Of a stretch of 64,000 bases of DNA, positions 11,964 through 19,005 are shown one piece after another. A program made the position numbers and the translations under genes. The stretch comes from Phytohabitans houttuyneae (GTDB lineage: Bacteria > Actinomycetota > Actinomycetes > Mycobacteriales > Micromonosporaceae). The stretch covers positions 3,835,001 to 3,899,000 of the forward strand of contig NZ_BLPF01000001.1 of NCBI RefSeq assembly GCF_011764425.1. Direction: 5' to 3'. Each line of letters begins with the position of its first letter. The stretch's first letter is position 1. The notes under the pieces were generated by a model. That model made no database searches and was not told the DNA's origin. It saw only the letters and a list, made by a program, of their open reading frames with translations.

Positions 11964-12326
11964 ATGTCCATCACCTTCGCCCCCGCGGTCGTCACCGCCC
12001 TCGGCGACGAGTCGGTCACCCACGTCCTCACCGCCGAGGGCGTCAACGTGAACGACCGCAACGGGGCCGACCTCCTCACCCTGCTGGGTTTGGACTTCGA
12101 CGGCGACTACGGGGAAACCGCCGCCGAGGACTTCCTCGGCCGCGTACTGCTCGCCCAGGCGCTCCTCGACGTCGCCACCGACGACGAGCACGGCCGGTTC
12201 GCCGCCCGTGAAGCGCGCTGGACGGAGTGCGGACGCCGACCCGGCCACCTGGCCGAACGGCTCACCGAACTCCACGAGGTCGCCCTCCAGGCGATCGAGC
12301 GGGACGCGGTCATCAGCTGGAGCTGA
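11964..12326 (+). CDS. Hypothetical protein under promoter module A
   Basis: 120 residues; GGGAGG precedes the ATG. Contains VNVNDRNGADLLTLLGLDFD and GDYGETAAEDFLGRVLLAQA, then an acidic helix. The organisation resembles small actinophage proteins of unknown function expressed early. The untranslated leader from the promoter is about 125 nt. A strong hairpin (12338-12369) follows. Confidence 0.6.
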   Translation: MSITFAPAVVTALGDESVTHVLTAEGVNVNDRNGADLLTLLGLDFDGDYGETAAEDFLGRVLLAQALLDVATDDEHGRFAAREARWTECGRRPGHLAERLTELHEVALQAIERDAVISWS

Positions 12327-12337
12327 CGACGGCAACG

Positions 12338-12369
12338 GGGCGCCCCACCGCCAAGCAGGTGGGGCGCCC
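12338..12369 (+). terminator. 12-bp perfect hairpin after 11964-12326
   Basis: GGGCGCCCCACC (12338-12349) pairs with GGTGGGGCGCCC (12358-12369) around an 8-nt loop. No T run. Confidence 0.55.
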
Positions 12370-12412
12370 ACCGGGTCCACTGCCGGTACCACCGACACGG
12401 AAGCAGGCACGA

Positions 12413-12987
12413 ATGGGCACCTATGTGATGCGCAGCTACAGGGTCCGGGATTTCGCCCCCGCCCTGCACAACGGCGACGTACGCCCGGCGGCCACCGCCG
12501 GCGGACCTTCCTGGGACGTCGCGGCCCGCACCGCGTTGCTCGCCTCGCTGGAGCGGCGGTGGCCGATCGGCACCCTCACCGCCTGGGCGCCGCCCGGTGG
12601 CGTCACCTACTTGCTCGACGGCCACCGACGCGCGGGCTGCATCGCGGCTCTCCTCGGGGCGACGACCTTGTCCGCGACCTCCACCACGCAGATCCGGCCT
12701 ACCTGCACGCGGACGATGTCGTCGCCGGCGGCTCGTATCTGCCCACGAGTGTTCTGCTGGAGACGCTGCCGTTCCTCGCCGCCATCCGGGGCCTGGCGTC
12801 GGCCGCGGCCGACCGCGCCCACCACGTCGCCACCGCGGTGATGGGCGCATCGGTGGAGGTGCTCACCGTCACCACCGCCGACCCGAACCGTCTCGTCGAG
12901 ATCTGCGACCGGCTGGTTCCAGGCCGGGTCAACGCCCGCATCCTGGACGGCGTCGCCGGCGCCACCCAGGCCGGGGGCCGGCCGTGA
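12413..12987 (+). pseudogene. ParB-like nuclease-domain protein, frameshifted
   Basis: The frame starts at 12413 (MGTYVMRSYRVRDFAPAL) and reaches TYLLDGHRRAGCIAALLG, a ParB/Srx-like signature (DGHRR). It then turns to out-of-frame sequence at a GGGG run (12656-12659), while the -1 frame continues sensibly as DDLVRDLHHADPAYLHADDV up to 12987. One missing G restores a single protein of about 191 residues. Either a sequencing error or real inactivation. The next gene starts inside its stop (GTGA), supporting the joined reading. Confidence 0.6.
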
Positions 12988-13424
12988 CGTTCACACCGCC
13001 CGAGCTGGCGATGATCCGCCACGCCGTGCAGGACTACGCCGGCCGCTGGTACGGCCAGGTCGGCGCGATGACGTTCGGGCGTGACGACGCGGCCCGGTAC
13101 GTCTCCGAGGGGCACCTCGGCATGCTGTGCGACCGCTACACCCTCAAGCAGGTTTGGCGCGCAGTCGCCGAGGTGATCAACGAGGACCCGGCGGTGCTTG
13201 AGCTGCGGCTGTCGGACGCGGAGGTTGAGGAACGCGCAGCGGCCCGCCGTGCCGCCGCGGACGAGATCGACCAGCGGGCCGCCGCCGCGTTCCACGCCGG
13301 GGACCTTGCAGGAACGCTCGCCCTGATCGACGAGGCCGAGTTGGCAGCGCCGACGTACCGGAACTGGGACGACCTGCGCCGGTTGGTCCGCGAGCGGCTG
13401 ACGCCCGCCAGGGATCCGCGATGA
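12984..13424 (+). CDS. Hypothetical protein
   Basis: 146 residues; GTG overlaps the stop of the ParB-like gene. Predicted helical, with TPPELAMIRHAVQDYAGRWY and DRYTLKQVWRAVAEVINEDP near the N terminus, an Ala/Arg/Glu coiled-coil-like middle, and LRRLVRERLTPA at the end. May act with the ParB-like protein. No family recognised. Confidence 0.55.
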   Translation: MTFTPPELAMIRHAVQDYAGRWYGQVGAMTFGRDDAARYVSEGHLGMLCDRYTLKQVWRAVAEVINEDPAVLELRLSDAEVEERAAARRAAADEIDQRAAAAFHAGDLAGTLALIDEAELAAPTYRNWDDLRRLVRERLTPARDPR

Positions 13425-13480
13425 CGCCCGCGCTGCTCTATCGTCGTCCCCGTGATGACGACCGAGTTTCGGAGGACGCC

Positions 13481-13738
13481 GTGGCCGAGCAGCCGTTCCT
13501 GACCCTCGCCGACGTCGCCGAGATCGGCGAGGTGGAGAAGCGGACGGTGTCCCGGTACCTGACACGGTCGCGGCCGGGACAGCCGTACGCGGACGATCCG
13601 TTCCCGGCGCCGGACGGGCTCAACGGGAAGTCGCCGTGGTGGAGCAAGCGGCGTCGCAAGGTGATCGAGGGTTGGTTCGAGCGGCACCGGGATCGGGCTG
13701 GTGTGGGCGGTCGGCCACGCAAGGACGCCGGTAGCTAG
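13481..13738 (+). CDS. Excisionase-like HTH protein
   Basis: About 85 residues from a GTG at 13481, chosen because GGAGG lies five bases upstream; an alternative ATG at 13421 overlaps the previous stop. The N-terminal part (FLTLADVAEIGEVEKRTVSR) is a winged helix-turn-helix, followed by YLTRSRPGQPYADDPFPAPD and a basic C terminus (WWSKRRRKVIEGWFERH). This layout is common among actinobacterial excisionase or repressor-type DNA-binding proteins. Promoter module B follows immediately. Confidence 0.6.
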   Translation: MAEQPFLTLADVAEIGEVEKRTVSRYLTRSRPGQPYADDPFPAPDGLNGKSPWWSKRRRKVIEGWFERHRDRAGVGGRPRKDAGS

Positions 13739-13810
13739 AAAACTCCGTACACGTGTTGCCCCCTTTTCACTCCGTGGGCTAAACTCAGTACATCACAGAG
13801 CGACGGAGTT
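13738..13810 (+). promoter_or_regulatory. Promoter module B (copy of module A)
   Basis: AAAACTCCGTACACGTGTTG, -35 TTGCCC (13756-13761), 18-bp spacer, -10 TAAACT (13780-13785), then ACAGAGCGACGGAGTT. The outer ACTCCGT and ACGGAGT are inverted relative to each other. Matches module A in motif order and spacing. Confidence 0.65.
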
Positions 13811-13823
13811 AGGGAGACCGGAG

Positions 13824-14051
13824 ATGCAGACCACCGCAACCACCACCCCCTGCCAGGTCCGCAGCCACGCAAGGACGCTCGCCGCCCCGCACGCGCTCGC
13901 CGTCCGCCTCGGCGAACTCTCCGGCAACACGCACATGGCCGCCACCGGCCGCCGCCACCTCCAGCGCCTCGCCGACCGGTTCGGCTACACGGCCGCCCAG
14001 CTCCTACTGGCCGCGAACCGGGACGCCGACCGAGCCTGGCCCGAACGGTAG
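13824..14051 (+). CDS. Hypothetical protein under promoter module B
   Basis: 75 residues, GGAGACCGGAG before the ATG. Thr-rich start (MQTTATTTPCQVRSHARTLA), then a helical pair (LAVRLGELSGNTHMAATGRR, HLQRLADRFGYTAAQLLLAA). The helices look like a small HTH or protein-interaction module. Function unknown. Confidence 0.55.
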   Translation: MQTTATTTPCQVRSHARTLAAPHALAVRLGELSGNTHMAATGRRHLQRLADRFGYTAAQLLLAANRDADRAWPER

Positions 14052-14265
14052 GGCCGCTCCGGCGGCCACCATCCACCGACCCGACGACCGCCTGAACGGG
14101 GCCACGTCGCCGACGACATCGCCGAGACCGCCCGAGCTGCAGAAGCGAAACGACACCGGTGCGGCGCCGGACCACCCGCGGGAGACAACGCAATCGCCGC
14201 CATCGGCGCCGGGCCGGCCGGGCGCGAAAGGCTACGGCTGCGGACGCCTAGTCTCCAGACGCTGC

Positions 14266-14294
14266 AGAGCCCGCTGACGAACCGTCAGCGGGCT
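14266..14294. terminator. Bidirectional terminator between convergent genes
   Basis: Perfect 12-bp stem GAGCCCGCTGAC (14266-14277) with GTCAGCGGGCTC (14283-14294), 5-nt loop. It separates the plus-strand run ending at 14051 from the minus-strand toxin gene ending at 14311. The rest of the 14052-14310 gap shows no supported gene. Confidence 0.75.
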
Positions 14295-14310
14295 CCGAGC
14301 GGAGAAGATC

Positions 14311-14664
14311 TCAGTCAGTCGCCTTGGGATGGCCAGTCCTGGCTAGCGTCACCCAGACGATCCGCCTCTCCGAATCCGGGCAGTACCAGATCCGGCCGCC
14401 GCCGGTGACCTCGTACTGCCACTGCTCGAGGTTCTTCCCCTGCACCATCCGGGTGCCCAACTCCCCCTTGAGCGGATGCTGCCGCTCAAAGTTGTCGGGT
14501 GTCTCCGGCTGAGTGGAGATCACGTGCCAGGCTTTGAACAACGCGTTCGGCGCCTGTCGATTGAGCTCTTCCCATCCGTCTACGGCACCCTTGCTCGCGT
14601 GCCGCAGCTCCCACCCACCAGGCGGAGGCGGCGGCGCGACACGGTCACCCTTCTTCGGCGGCAC
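14311..14664 (-). CDS. RelE/ParE-type toxin of a type II toxin-antitoxin pair
   Basis: 117 residues. The core (WELRHASKGAVDGWEELNRQ ... TPDNFERQHPLKGELGTRMV ... WQYEVTGGGRIWYCPDSERR ... VWVTLARTGHPKATD) has the RelE pattern: helix pair, Arg/Lys-rich strands, and a C-terminal GHPKxT motif. Such toxins cleave mRNA on ribosomes. It begins within the last 20 bp of the antitoxin gene, so the pair is translationally coupled. Confidence 0.7.
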   Translation of the reverse strand: MPPKKGDRVAPPPPPGGWELRHASKGAVDGWEELNRQAPNALFKAWHVISTQPETPDNFERQHPLKGELGTRMVQGKNLEQWQYEVTGGGRIWYCPDSERRIVWVTLARTGHPKATD

Positions 14665-15127
14665 CCGAGTCTCCCTCGGTCGGCATCATGACGGGCCCGA
14701 GGTCGGCATCCAGGGCGCGGGATAGTTCCTTGGCGAGGCGTGGATTGGCGTGGATCGCGGCGGTCTGCTTCCAAGAATGGAGCAGACGTCCGAACGGAGC
14801 CCACAAGCCCAGGTCGCTGCACGCGCCGACGGTCCAGGTGAACTCCCGGGCGAACGCGATCTGGTCTTTCTCGGGCAGGAACTTCACCCAGGGAAGCGCG
14901 GCCTTGAGGGCGCGGCCGAGGGTTTCGGCGTTGTCGTCGCCGCCGAGGGCATTGAGGAGGCGGGCCAGGGCATCAAGTCCCTCGCGGGTTTGCTCGACTC
15001 GGTCCTTGCTGATGAGCAGGAACGAACCTTCCCCGCGGCGTTCGAGGCACACCTCGCCGGCTTCGTCGACGGCGGCGGCTACCTCCTTCGAGTGACGTTG
15101 CATCTCGCTCCATGGCATCGTCCGCAT
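14645..15127 (-). CDS. Phd/YefM-like antitoxin
   Basis: About 160 residues from MRTMPWSEMQRHSKEVAAAV at 15127; the frame is open to 15163. The N-terminal segment followed by GEVCLERRGEGSFLLISKDR is the typical Phd fold: helix, strand, helix, strand used for DNA binding. The long C-terminal helical domain (GLDALARLLNALGGDDN ... ALKAALPWVKFLPEKDQIAF) is larger than the short toxin-binding tail usual for Phd. First gene of the operon. Confidence 0.65.
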   Translation of the reverse strand: MRTMPWSEMQRHSKEVAAAVDEAGEVCLERRGEGSFLLISKDRVEQTREGLDALARLLNALGGDDNAETLGRALKAALPWVKFLPEKDQIAFAREFTWTVGACSDLGLWAPFGRLLHSWKQTAAIHANPRLAKELSRALDADLGPVMMPTEGDSGAAEEG

Positions 15128-15426
15128 ACCCCAATGCTGAACTACTTCATGCGATCCTCGCAACTAATTCAGTGTGACACGCGCGATGTGCTTGACGCGC
15201 CACGCCGACACATCTAGAGGTCTCGTACTTAATGTTCCAAATGTCTACTTCTGGCGTCCTTGATCTGACTGCACGCAGGAAGTACACACCCACCGTCCGT
15301 CATCACCGCTCATCACAGCCCCGCCGGACAGCGTGTCCACCGAACGGGCGAAACCTCTAAGTCCAGCACGCGGCCCTTGCGCTTCCGCGAAGAGCATGCC
15401 TAGGCGCGCACTCGCCCGCGCAGCGT

Positions 15427-15714
15427 TCAGTCCGCAGTAAGGCCGGTCGTCCCGTCCGGGTCGTCCGCGCTTCGCACCTTCCGCGTCTCTGCCAGTACAG
15501 CGAGCACGTCGCCCGGGTGCGCCTCGCGCGCCCCGCCCGCTCGGACCCGGTAGCGGATCACCATGCGCTGGGAGCCGGCGAGGCGGACGCCGTCGTTCAG
15601 CCACCGGTCGACCATCGAGCGGGTCGCGTCAAACAAGACCATCAGGTCGCCGATCAGCAGCCACTCCCCGTCGCTGACTGCCCGCTCCAGCTCGGCGCGA
15701 TCTCGTTTGCCCAC
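15427..15714 (-). CDS. MerR/excisionase-like HTH protein
   Basis: 95 residues from a GTG at 15714. Contains LLIGDLMVLFDATRSMVDRW and LNDGVRLAGSQRMVIRYRVR, a helix-turn-helix followed by a beta wing as in MerR or AlpA-type excisionases, then GDVLAVLAETRKV. It is divergent from the SpdB-like gene at 15869; the 154-bp gap has direct repeats of CCCGATCA (15818-15825, 15836-15843) that it could bind. Probably the regulator of the transfer cassette (inference). Confidence 0.6.
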   Translation of the reverse strand: MGKRDRAELERAVSDGEWLLIGDLMVLFDATRSMVDRWLNDGVRLAGSQRMVIRYRVRAGGAREAHPGDVLAVLAETRKVRSADDPDGTTGLTAD

Positions 15715-15817
15715 GTCCCACCCCCTCACCGCGGTTGGCGGTGATCGTAACGGGGCCGGTAGCGCCACACATAGAGGCGCACGGGCGAGGGCCGTGGGCG
15801 ACACGGACAGATGATAA

Positions 15818-15843
15818 CCCGATCAACCCTGCTATCCCGATCA
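15818..15843. promoter_or_regulatory. Direct repeats CCCGATCA in the divergent promoter region
   Basis: Two copies 18 bp apart between the HTH gene and the SpdB-like gene. Candidate operator sites; no consensus promoter is obvious besides TATGTGGCACACTCT just before the GTG at 15869. Confidence 0.4.
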
Positions 15844-15868
15844 TCCCGTATGTGGCACACTCTCTGAT

Positions 15869-17032
15869 GTGACCACGAGCGGAGATCGCGACAAGCTCGC
15901 CGCCGAGCTCGCCTCGACCAGGCGAGAAGCCGGCGTCATCCAGACCTGCGTCTGGATCGTCGTCGGCGGCGTCATGATCTACGGCCTCGTGAACGTCACC
16001 GGCATGCTCATCGACCACAAGGTCCCCGCCGAGGTCGCCTGGATGCTGTCACTCCTCGTCGAGACCGGCCTCGTCCTCGCCCTCGTCGGCACCCGCGCCC
16101 TCGCCCGCCACGGCGTCCGCGCCGGCTGGGTCGGCTCCCTCCGCTGGATCACCGCCGTGATGACGTGGCTGCTGAACATCGCCACCCCGCTCACCGCCGG
16201 CGGCGGCCCGGACTGGATCGGTGTCGGGATCCACTCGGCCGGCCCGGTCCTGCTCTTCTGGGTGGTGGAAGCAGCCGCCTCCTACCAGCACAAGATCGGC
16301 GCCGTGATCGCGGACCTGCAGCGGAAGGTGGACGACGTCGACGCCCAGCGGCGCTCCGACCGGGCGGAGCGGGCCGACATGGCGGAGCGGCTCCGCCGCC
16401 TCCAGACCGACCTGGACGCAGCGGAGCGGGCCGCGAAGGAGGCCGCGGAGCACGCCGCCACGCTGGAGGCGGAGCAGGAGTCGGAGCGCGCCGCCGCCGA
16501 CCGCGCCGTCACCTCAGCGGAGCAGGAGGCGATGGCGCTCCGGAGCAGGCTCGCCGAGCAGGCGGAGCGCCTGGCCGCGGAGCAGGCTTCGACGGTCGCG
16601 CGGATCCAGGCGGAGTGGGCCGCGCGCACCGACCGCATAGCCGCTGAGCACGCCAGACAGGTCGCCGAACTTCAGGCGGAGCAGGCCGCGAAGATCGCCG
16701 CTCTCAGGGACAAGGCGGCCTCGGCGGCGGCCCGGAGCGGCGGGCGGAGCGGGTCGAAGACGAAGGCCGCCGACGACGGCGAGACCCGCTCCGGAGCACC
16801 GAAGCTCACCGACGACGAAGCGGTCGCGGCGATGCTCCGCGCCCACCCGGAGCCGGGCTACGAGTGGAAGTCGCGGGAGGTTCACCGGATCACCGGAGCG
16901 GGCTTCGGCCGGATCCCGAAGCTGATCGCGATCGTGGCGGAGCACCACGCCCGCCAGACCCAGACCGCCGGCGGCGAGCCCGCCGACGACTCCCAGGAGG
17001 ATGCCCGTGAACTCGTCGACGTCGGCGCCTGA
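15869..17032 (+). CDS. DUF2637/SpdB-like membrane protein with coiled coil
   Basis: 387 residues from a GTG. Residues 25-145 carry about four membrane segments (VIQTCVWIVVGGVMIYGLV, VAWMLSLLVETGLVLALVG, WITAVMTWLLNIATPLTAGG, AGPVLLFWVVEAAASY). A long Ala/Glu/Arg coiled coil follows (about 150-290), then a C-terminal winged-helix-like region (DDEAVAAMLRAHPEPGYEWK). DUF2637 proteins accompany FtsK-like transfer ATPases on actinobacterial plasmids and integrative elements, where Spd proteins aid plasmid spread between hyphae. Here it lies 3 kb upstream of such an ATPase. Confidence 0.75.
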   Translation: MTTSGDRDKLAAELASTRREAGVIQTCVWIVVGGVMIYGLVNVTGMLIDHKVPAEVAWMLSLLVETGLVLALVGTRALARHGVRAGWVGSLRWITAVMTWLLNIATPLTAGGGPDWIGVGIHSAGPVLLFWVVEAAASYQHKIGAVIADLQRKVDDVDAQRRSDRAERADMAERLRRLQTDLDAAERAAKEAAEHAATLEAEQESERAAADRAVTSAEQEAMALRSRLAEQAERLAAEQASTVARIQAEWAARTDRIAAEHARQVAELQAEQAAKIAALRDKAASAAARSGGRSGSKTKAADDGETRSGAPKLTDDEAVAAMLRAHPEPGYEWKSREVHRITGAGFGRIPKLIAIVAEHHARQTQTAGGEPADDSQEDARELVDVGA

Positions 17033-17195
17033 CGCGCGCCTGCCGGTGCTCCGTCAACGCGGCACTGTCGCTGCCCGACGGGCGCCGGCCGTGCCGGTTC
17101 CGGTGCTGAGGCTGGGGCCGCTCGCGCACACCGCGGTGGTCGCGACGCTGTTCGCGGTCCCGCTTGTGGGCGCGCTCGCGGCCATCACCACCTGA
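17007..17195 (+). CDS. 62-residue single-pass membrane protein
   Basis: AGGAGG lies seven bases before the GTG at 17007 and overlaps the end of the SpdB-like gene. A basic N-terminal half (RLPVLRQRGTVAARRAP) precedes one hydrophobic segment (TAVVATLFAVPLVGALAAI). Small membrane partners of this type are common beside transfer proteins. Function unknown. Confidence 0.55.
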   Translation: MNSSTSAPDARLPVLRQRGTVAARRAPAVPVPVLRLGPLAHTAVVATLFAVPLVGALAAITT

Positions 17196-17196
17196 C

Positions 17197-17317
17197 GTTG
17201 TCGGCTGTCGTTGTCGTGTCGCCCCGACAACAGTCACCAACAGGCCCGTGAGCTGCGGAAACGCCGATCCGACACTGTCGCTTGTCGGGGCCGACAAGCG
17301 ACGCGACAAGCGACAAC
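17197..17317. repeat. TGTCG/CGACA repeat cluster upstream of the transfer genes
   Basis: About ten copies of TGTCG or its complement occur in 120 bp, including an inverted repeat CGCTTGTCGG (17279-17288) / CCGACAAGCG (17291-17300) and a third CGACAAGCGAC copy at 17304-17314. Such clusters occur at replication origins, conjugation loci bound by TraB-type ATPases, and repressor sites. Which applies here cannot be decided from sequence. Confidence 0.65.
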
Positions 17318-17336
17318 CGCGAGGGGAGGGAACCAG

Positions 17337-18977
17337 ATGCACCCCGCCGATGTCGACGAGCCGCTGCCCCCGGCAGGGCCGTGGGCGCCGCCCGAACTGC
17401 CTGACCCTGCCCTCTCCGGCTGGGTTCCCCCACCCCCGGCCGACACGATCGAGGTGGAACAGGCTTCGCGCCCGTGGGGGCCAATCATCGGCGGGTCCGC
17501 GTTGGCGGCCGCGATCGTCGGCCTGGGCGTGTTCAACGTGTTCGGTGTAGCCGGCCTCGCGGTCGCGGGCGCCGTGACCGCGGCTGGTGCGCCGGCGGCC
17601 GCGGTCGGTGTCGCCGACTTCCGGCGCAGGTTGAAGACGGGCCGGTGGCGGGCGCCGGGCTCGGGCCGTGGCCGGCGAGGCGCCGGGGCCGCAGCCGGGC
17701 GTCTTGGGCAGGCTCTGAAGGGCGTCAGGAGGACGCCGAGCCGGTCGGGCGGCGGCGGCCGGCTCGGCGGCATGCTCCGAGGTGCCCGCCGCGCTGGAGC
17801 CGGCGGACGGGCGAAGCCGACGCGGGGGAAGCTGGCCGCAGTCCGATCCGGTGGGCTCCTGGGCCGGCGTGGCGCGGGTGCCGGCCGGGCCGGGGCGGGT
17901 CGCCGGGCAGGGCTGCTCGGCCGTCTGCGGCGGCCGCGCGCCGGGCTGGGCCGCGGCTCGGGCTGGCTGCTGGGTAACTCGCTACCACGGTCGGCGACTC
18001 AGCGGGCAGGTCGACGAGGTCTTGGCCGCAAGCGCCAGTTGCTCGCGGCGATGGGTCTCGGGCACACCCCGGCGACGCGGAAGCAGCAGCGGATGGCGTT
18101 GCGGGCGATGCGGTTGAACCGGCGGCTGGAGGCGCGCCGCCGCAGGTATGCACGGCGGGACGAGCGGCGGACAGCGCGCGGCGCTCGCCGTGCTGTCCGG
18201 AGGCAGAGGTGGTCGGGTCGTCTCGCCCGGACCTGGCGGGCACCCTGGCGGACGGTTCGTTGGCTGGGGCGGCGCGGCCGGCGGCCGTTGTCGGCGGCGT
18301 GGCGGCGGATCCTGCGGACCCGGTGGGCGCGGAAGGCCAAGGACGTCGGTTTCCGGCGTGCGCTGCGCCTGGTGCTGGCCTGGTGGTGGCAGCGGCTGCG
18401 CAGCCTGCTGTGGGTGCCCGAACCTGAACCGGTCGCCGCGGCGACACCCGTCCCGGACCAGCACGACGACGAGCAGGACTCCGACGCGCCCGCCGTCGCC
18501 CGGCCACCCCGCGTGCGGCGGCCCGCGCCCCCGGTGGTGTTTCGGCCACCAGTGTCTGCGCCCGCTGTGGCGCCACCACGATCCAAGACCAGAGGAAGAG
18601 GTACAGGTATGTCTGATGGGCGTCCACTTCACCCGGCCTGGGAGGCCGTGGTCGAGGCGTTCCGGGAGCACGTCGGCGGCTACGAGATGCCCGAGGGCGG
18701 CGAAGGTATCCCCGACGCTGACAGTTTCCTCGGCACCGCCGGGGAGGCGTTCCGCCAGTTCCAGGAGATCATGGCCGGACTCGCGGACCGGTTCGACGGC
18801 GACGAGCCCGTCGAGGCCGAGGTCGCCGACCACTGGCGGGACTGCGGCGGCGGCATGGGCCAGATGGGCGAGTCCGCGGACGAGGTGTACGAGACGTGGC
18901 GGGTGGCGCAGGCCGCCGACATCGAGCGGCACGAGAACCCGCGGCCGAACGAGTCCAAGACGAACATCCCGGCCTGA
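17337..18977 (+). CDS. Arg-rich membrane protein of the transfer cassette
   Basis: 546 residues, GAGGGGAGGG before the ATG. N-terminal Pro-rich segment, then one long hydrophobic region (IIGGSALAAAIVGLGVFNVF and beyond, about 50-90), then a roughly 300-residue extremely Arg/Gly-rich middle, a Pro-rich linker, and an acidic C-terminal domain starting MSDGRPLHPAWEAVVEAFRE. That last domain has its own ATG at 18609 after AGGAAGAGG and could be made separately. The basic middle suggests DNA or RNA binding at the membrane. Neighbours point to DNA transfer. Confidence 0.6.
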   Translation: MHPADVDEPLPPAGPWAPPELPDPALSGWVPPPPADTIEVEQASRPWGPIIGGSALAAAIVGLGVFNVFGVAGLAVAGAVTAAGAPAAAVGVADFRRRLKTGRWRAPGSGRGRRGAGAAAGRLGQALKGVRRTPSRSGGGGRLGGMLRGARRAGAGGRAKPTRGKLAAVRSGGLLGRRGAGAGRAGAGRRAGLLGRLRRPRAGLGRGSGWLLGNSLPRSATQRAGRRGLGRKRQLLAAMGLGHTPATRKQQRMALRAMRLNRRLEARRRRYARRDERRTARGARRAVRRQRWSGRLARTWRAPWRTVRWLGRRGRRPLSAAWRRILRTRWARKAKDVGFRRALRLVLAWWWQRLRSLLWVPEPEPVAAATPVPDQHDDEQDSDAPAVARPPRVRRPAPPVVFRPPVSAPAVAPPRSKTRGRGTGMSDGRPLHPAWEAVVEAFREHVGGYEMPEGGEGIPDADSFLGTAGEAFRQFQEIMAGLADRFDGDEPVEAEVADHWRDCGGGMGQMGESADEVYETWRVAQAADIERHENPRPNESKTNIPA

Positions 18978-19005
18978 TCAGGATGGTGACGACGGGGGTC
19001 CTACG

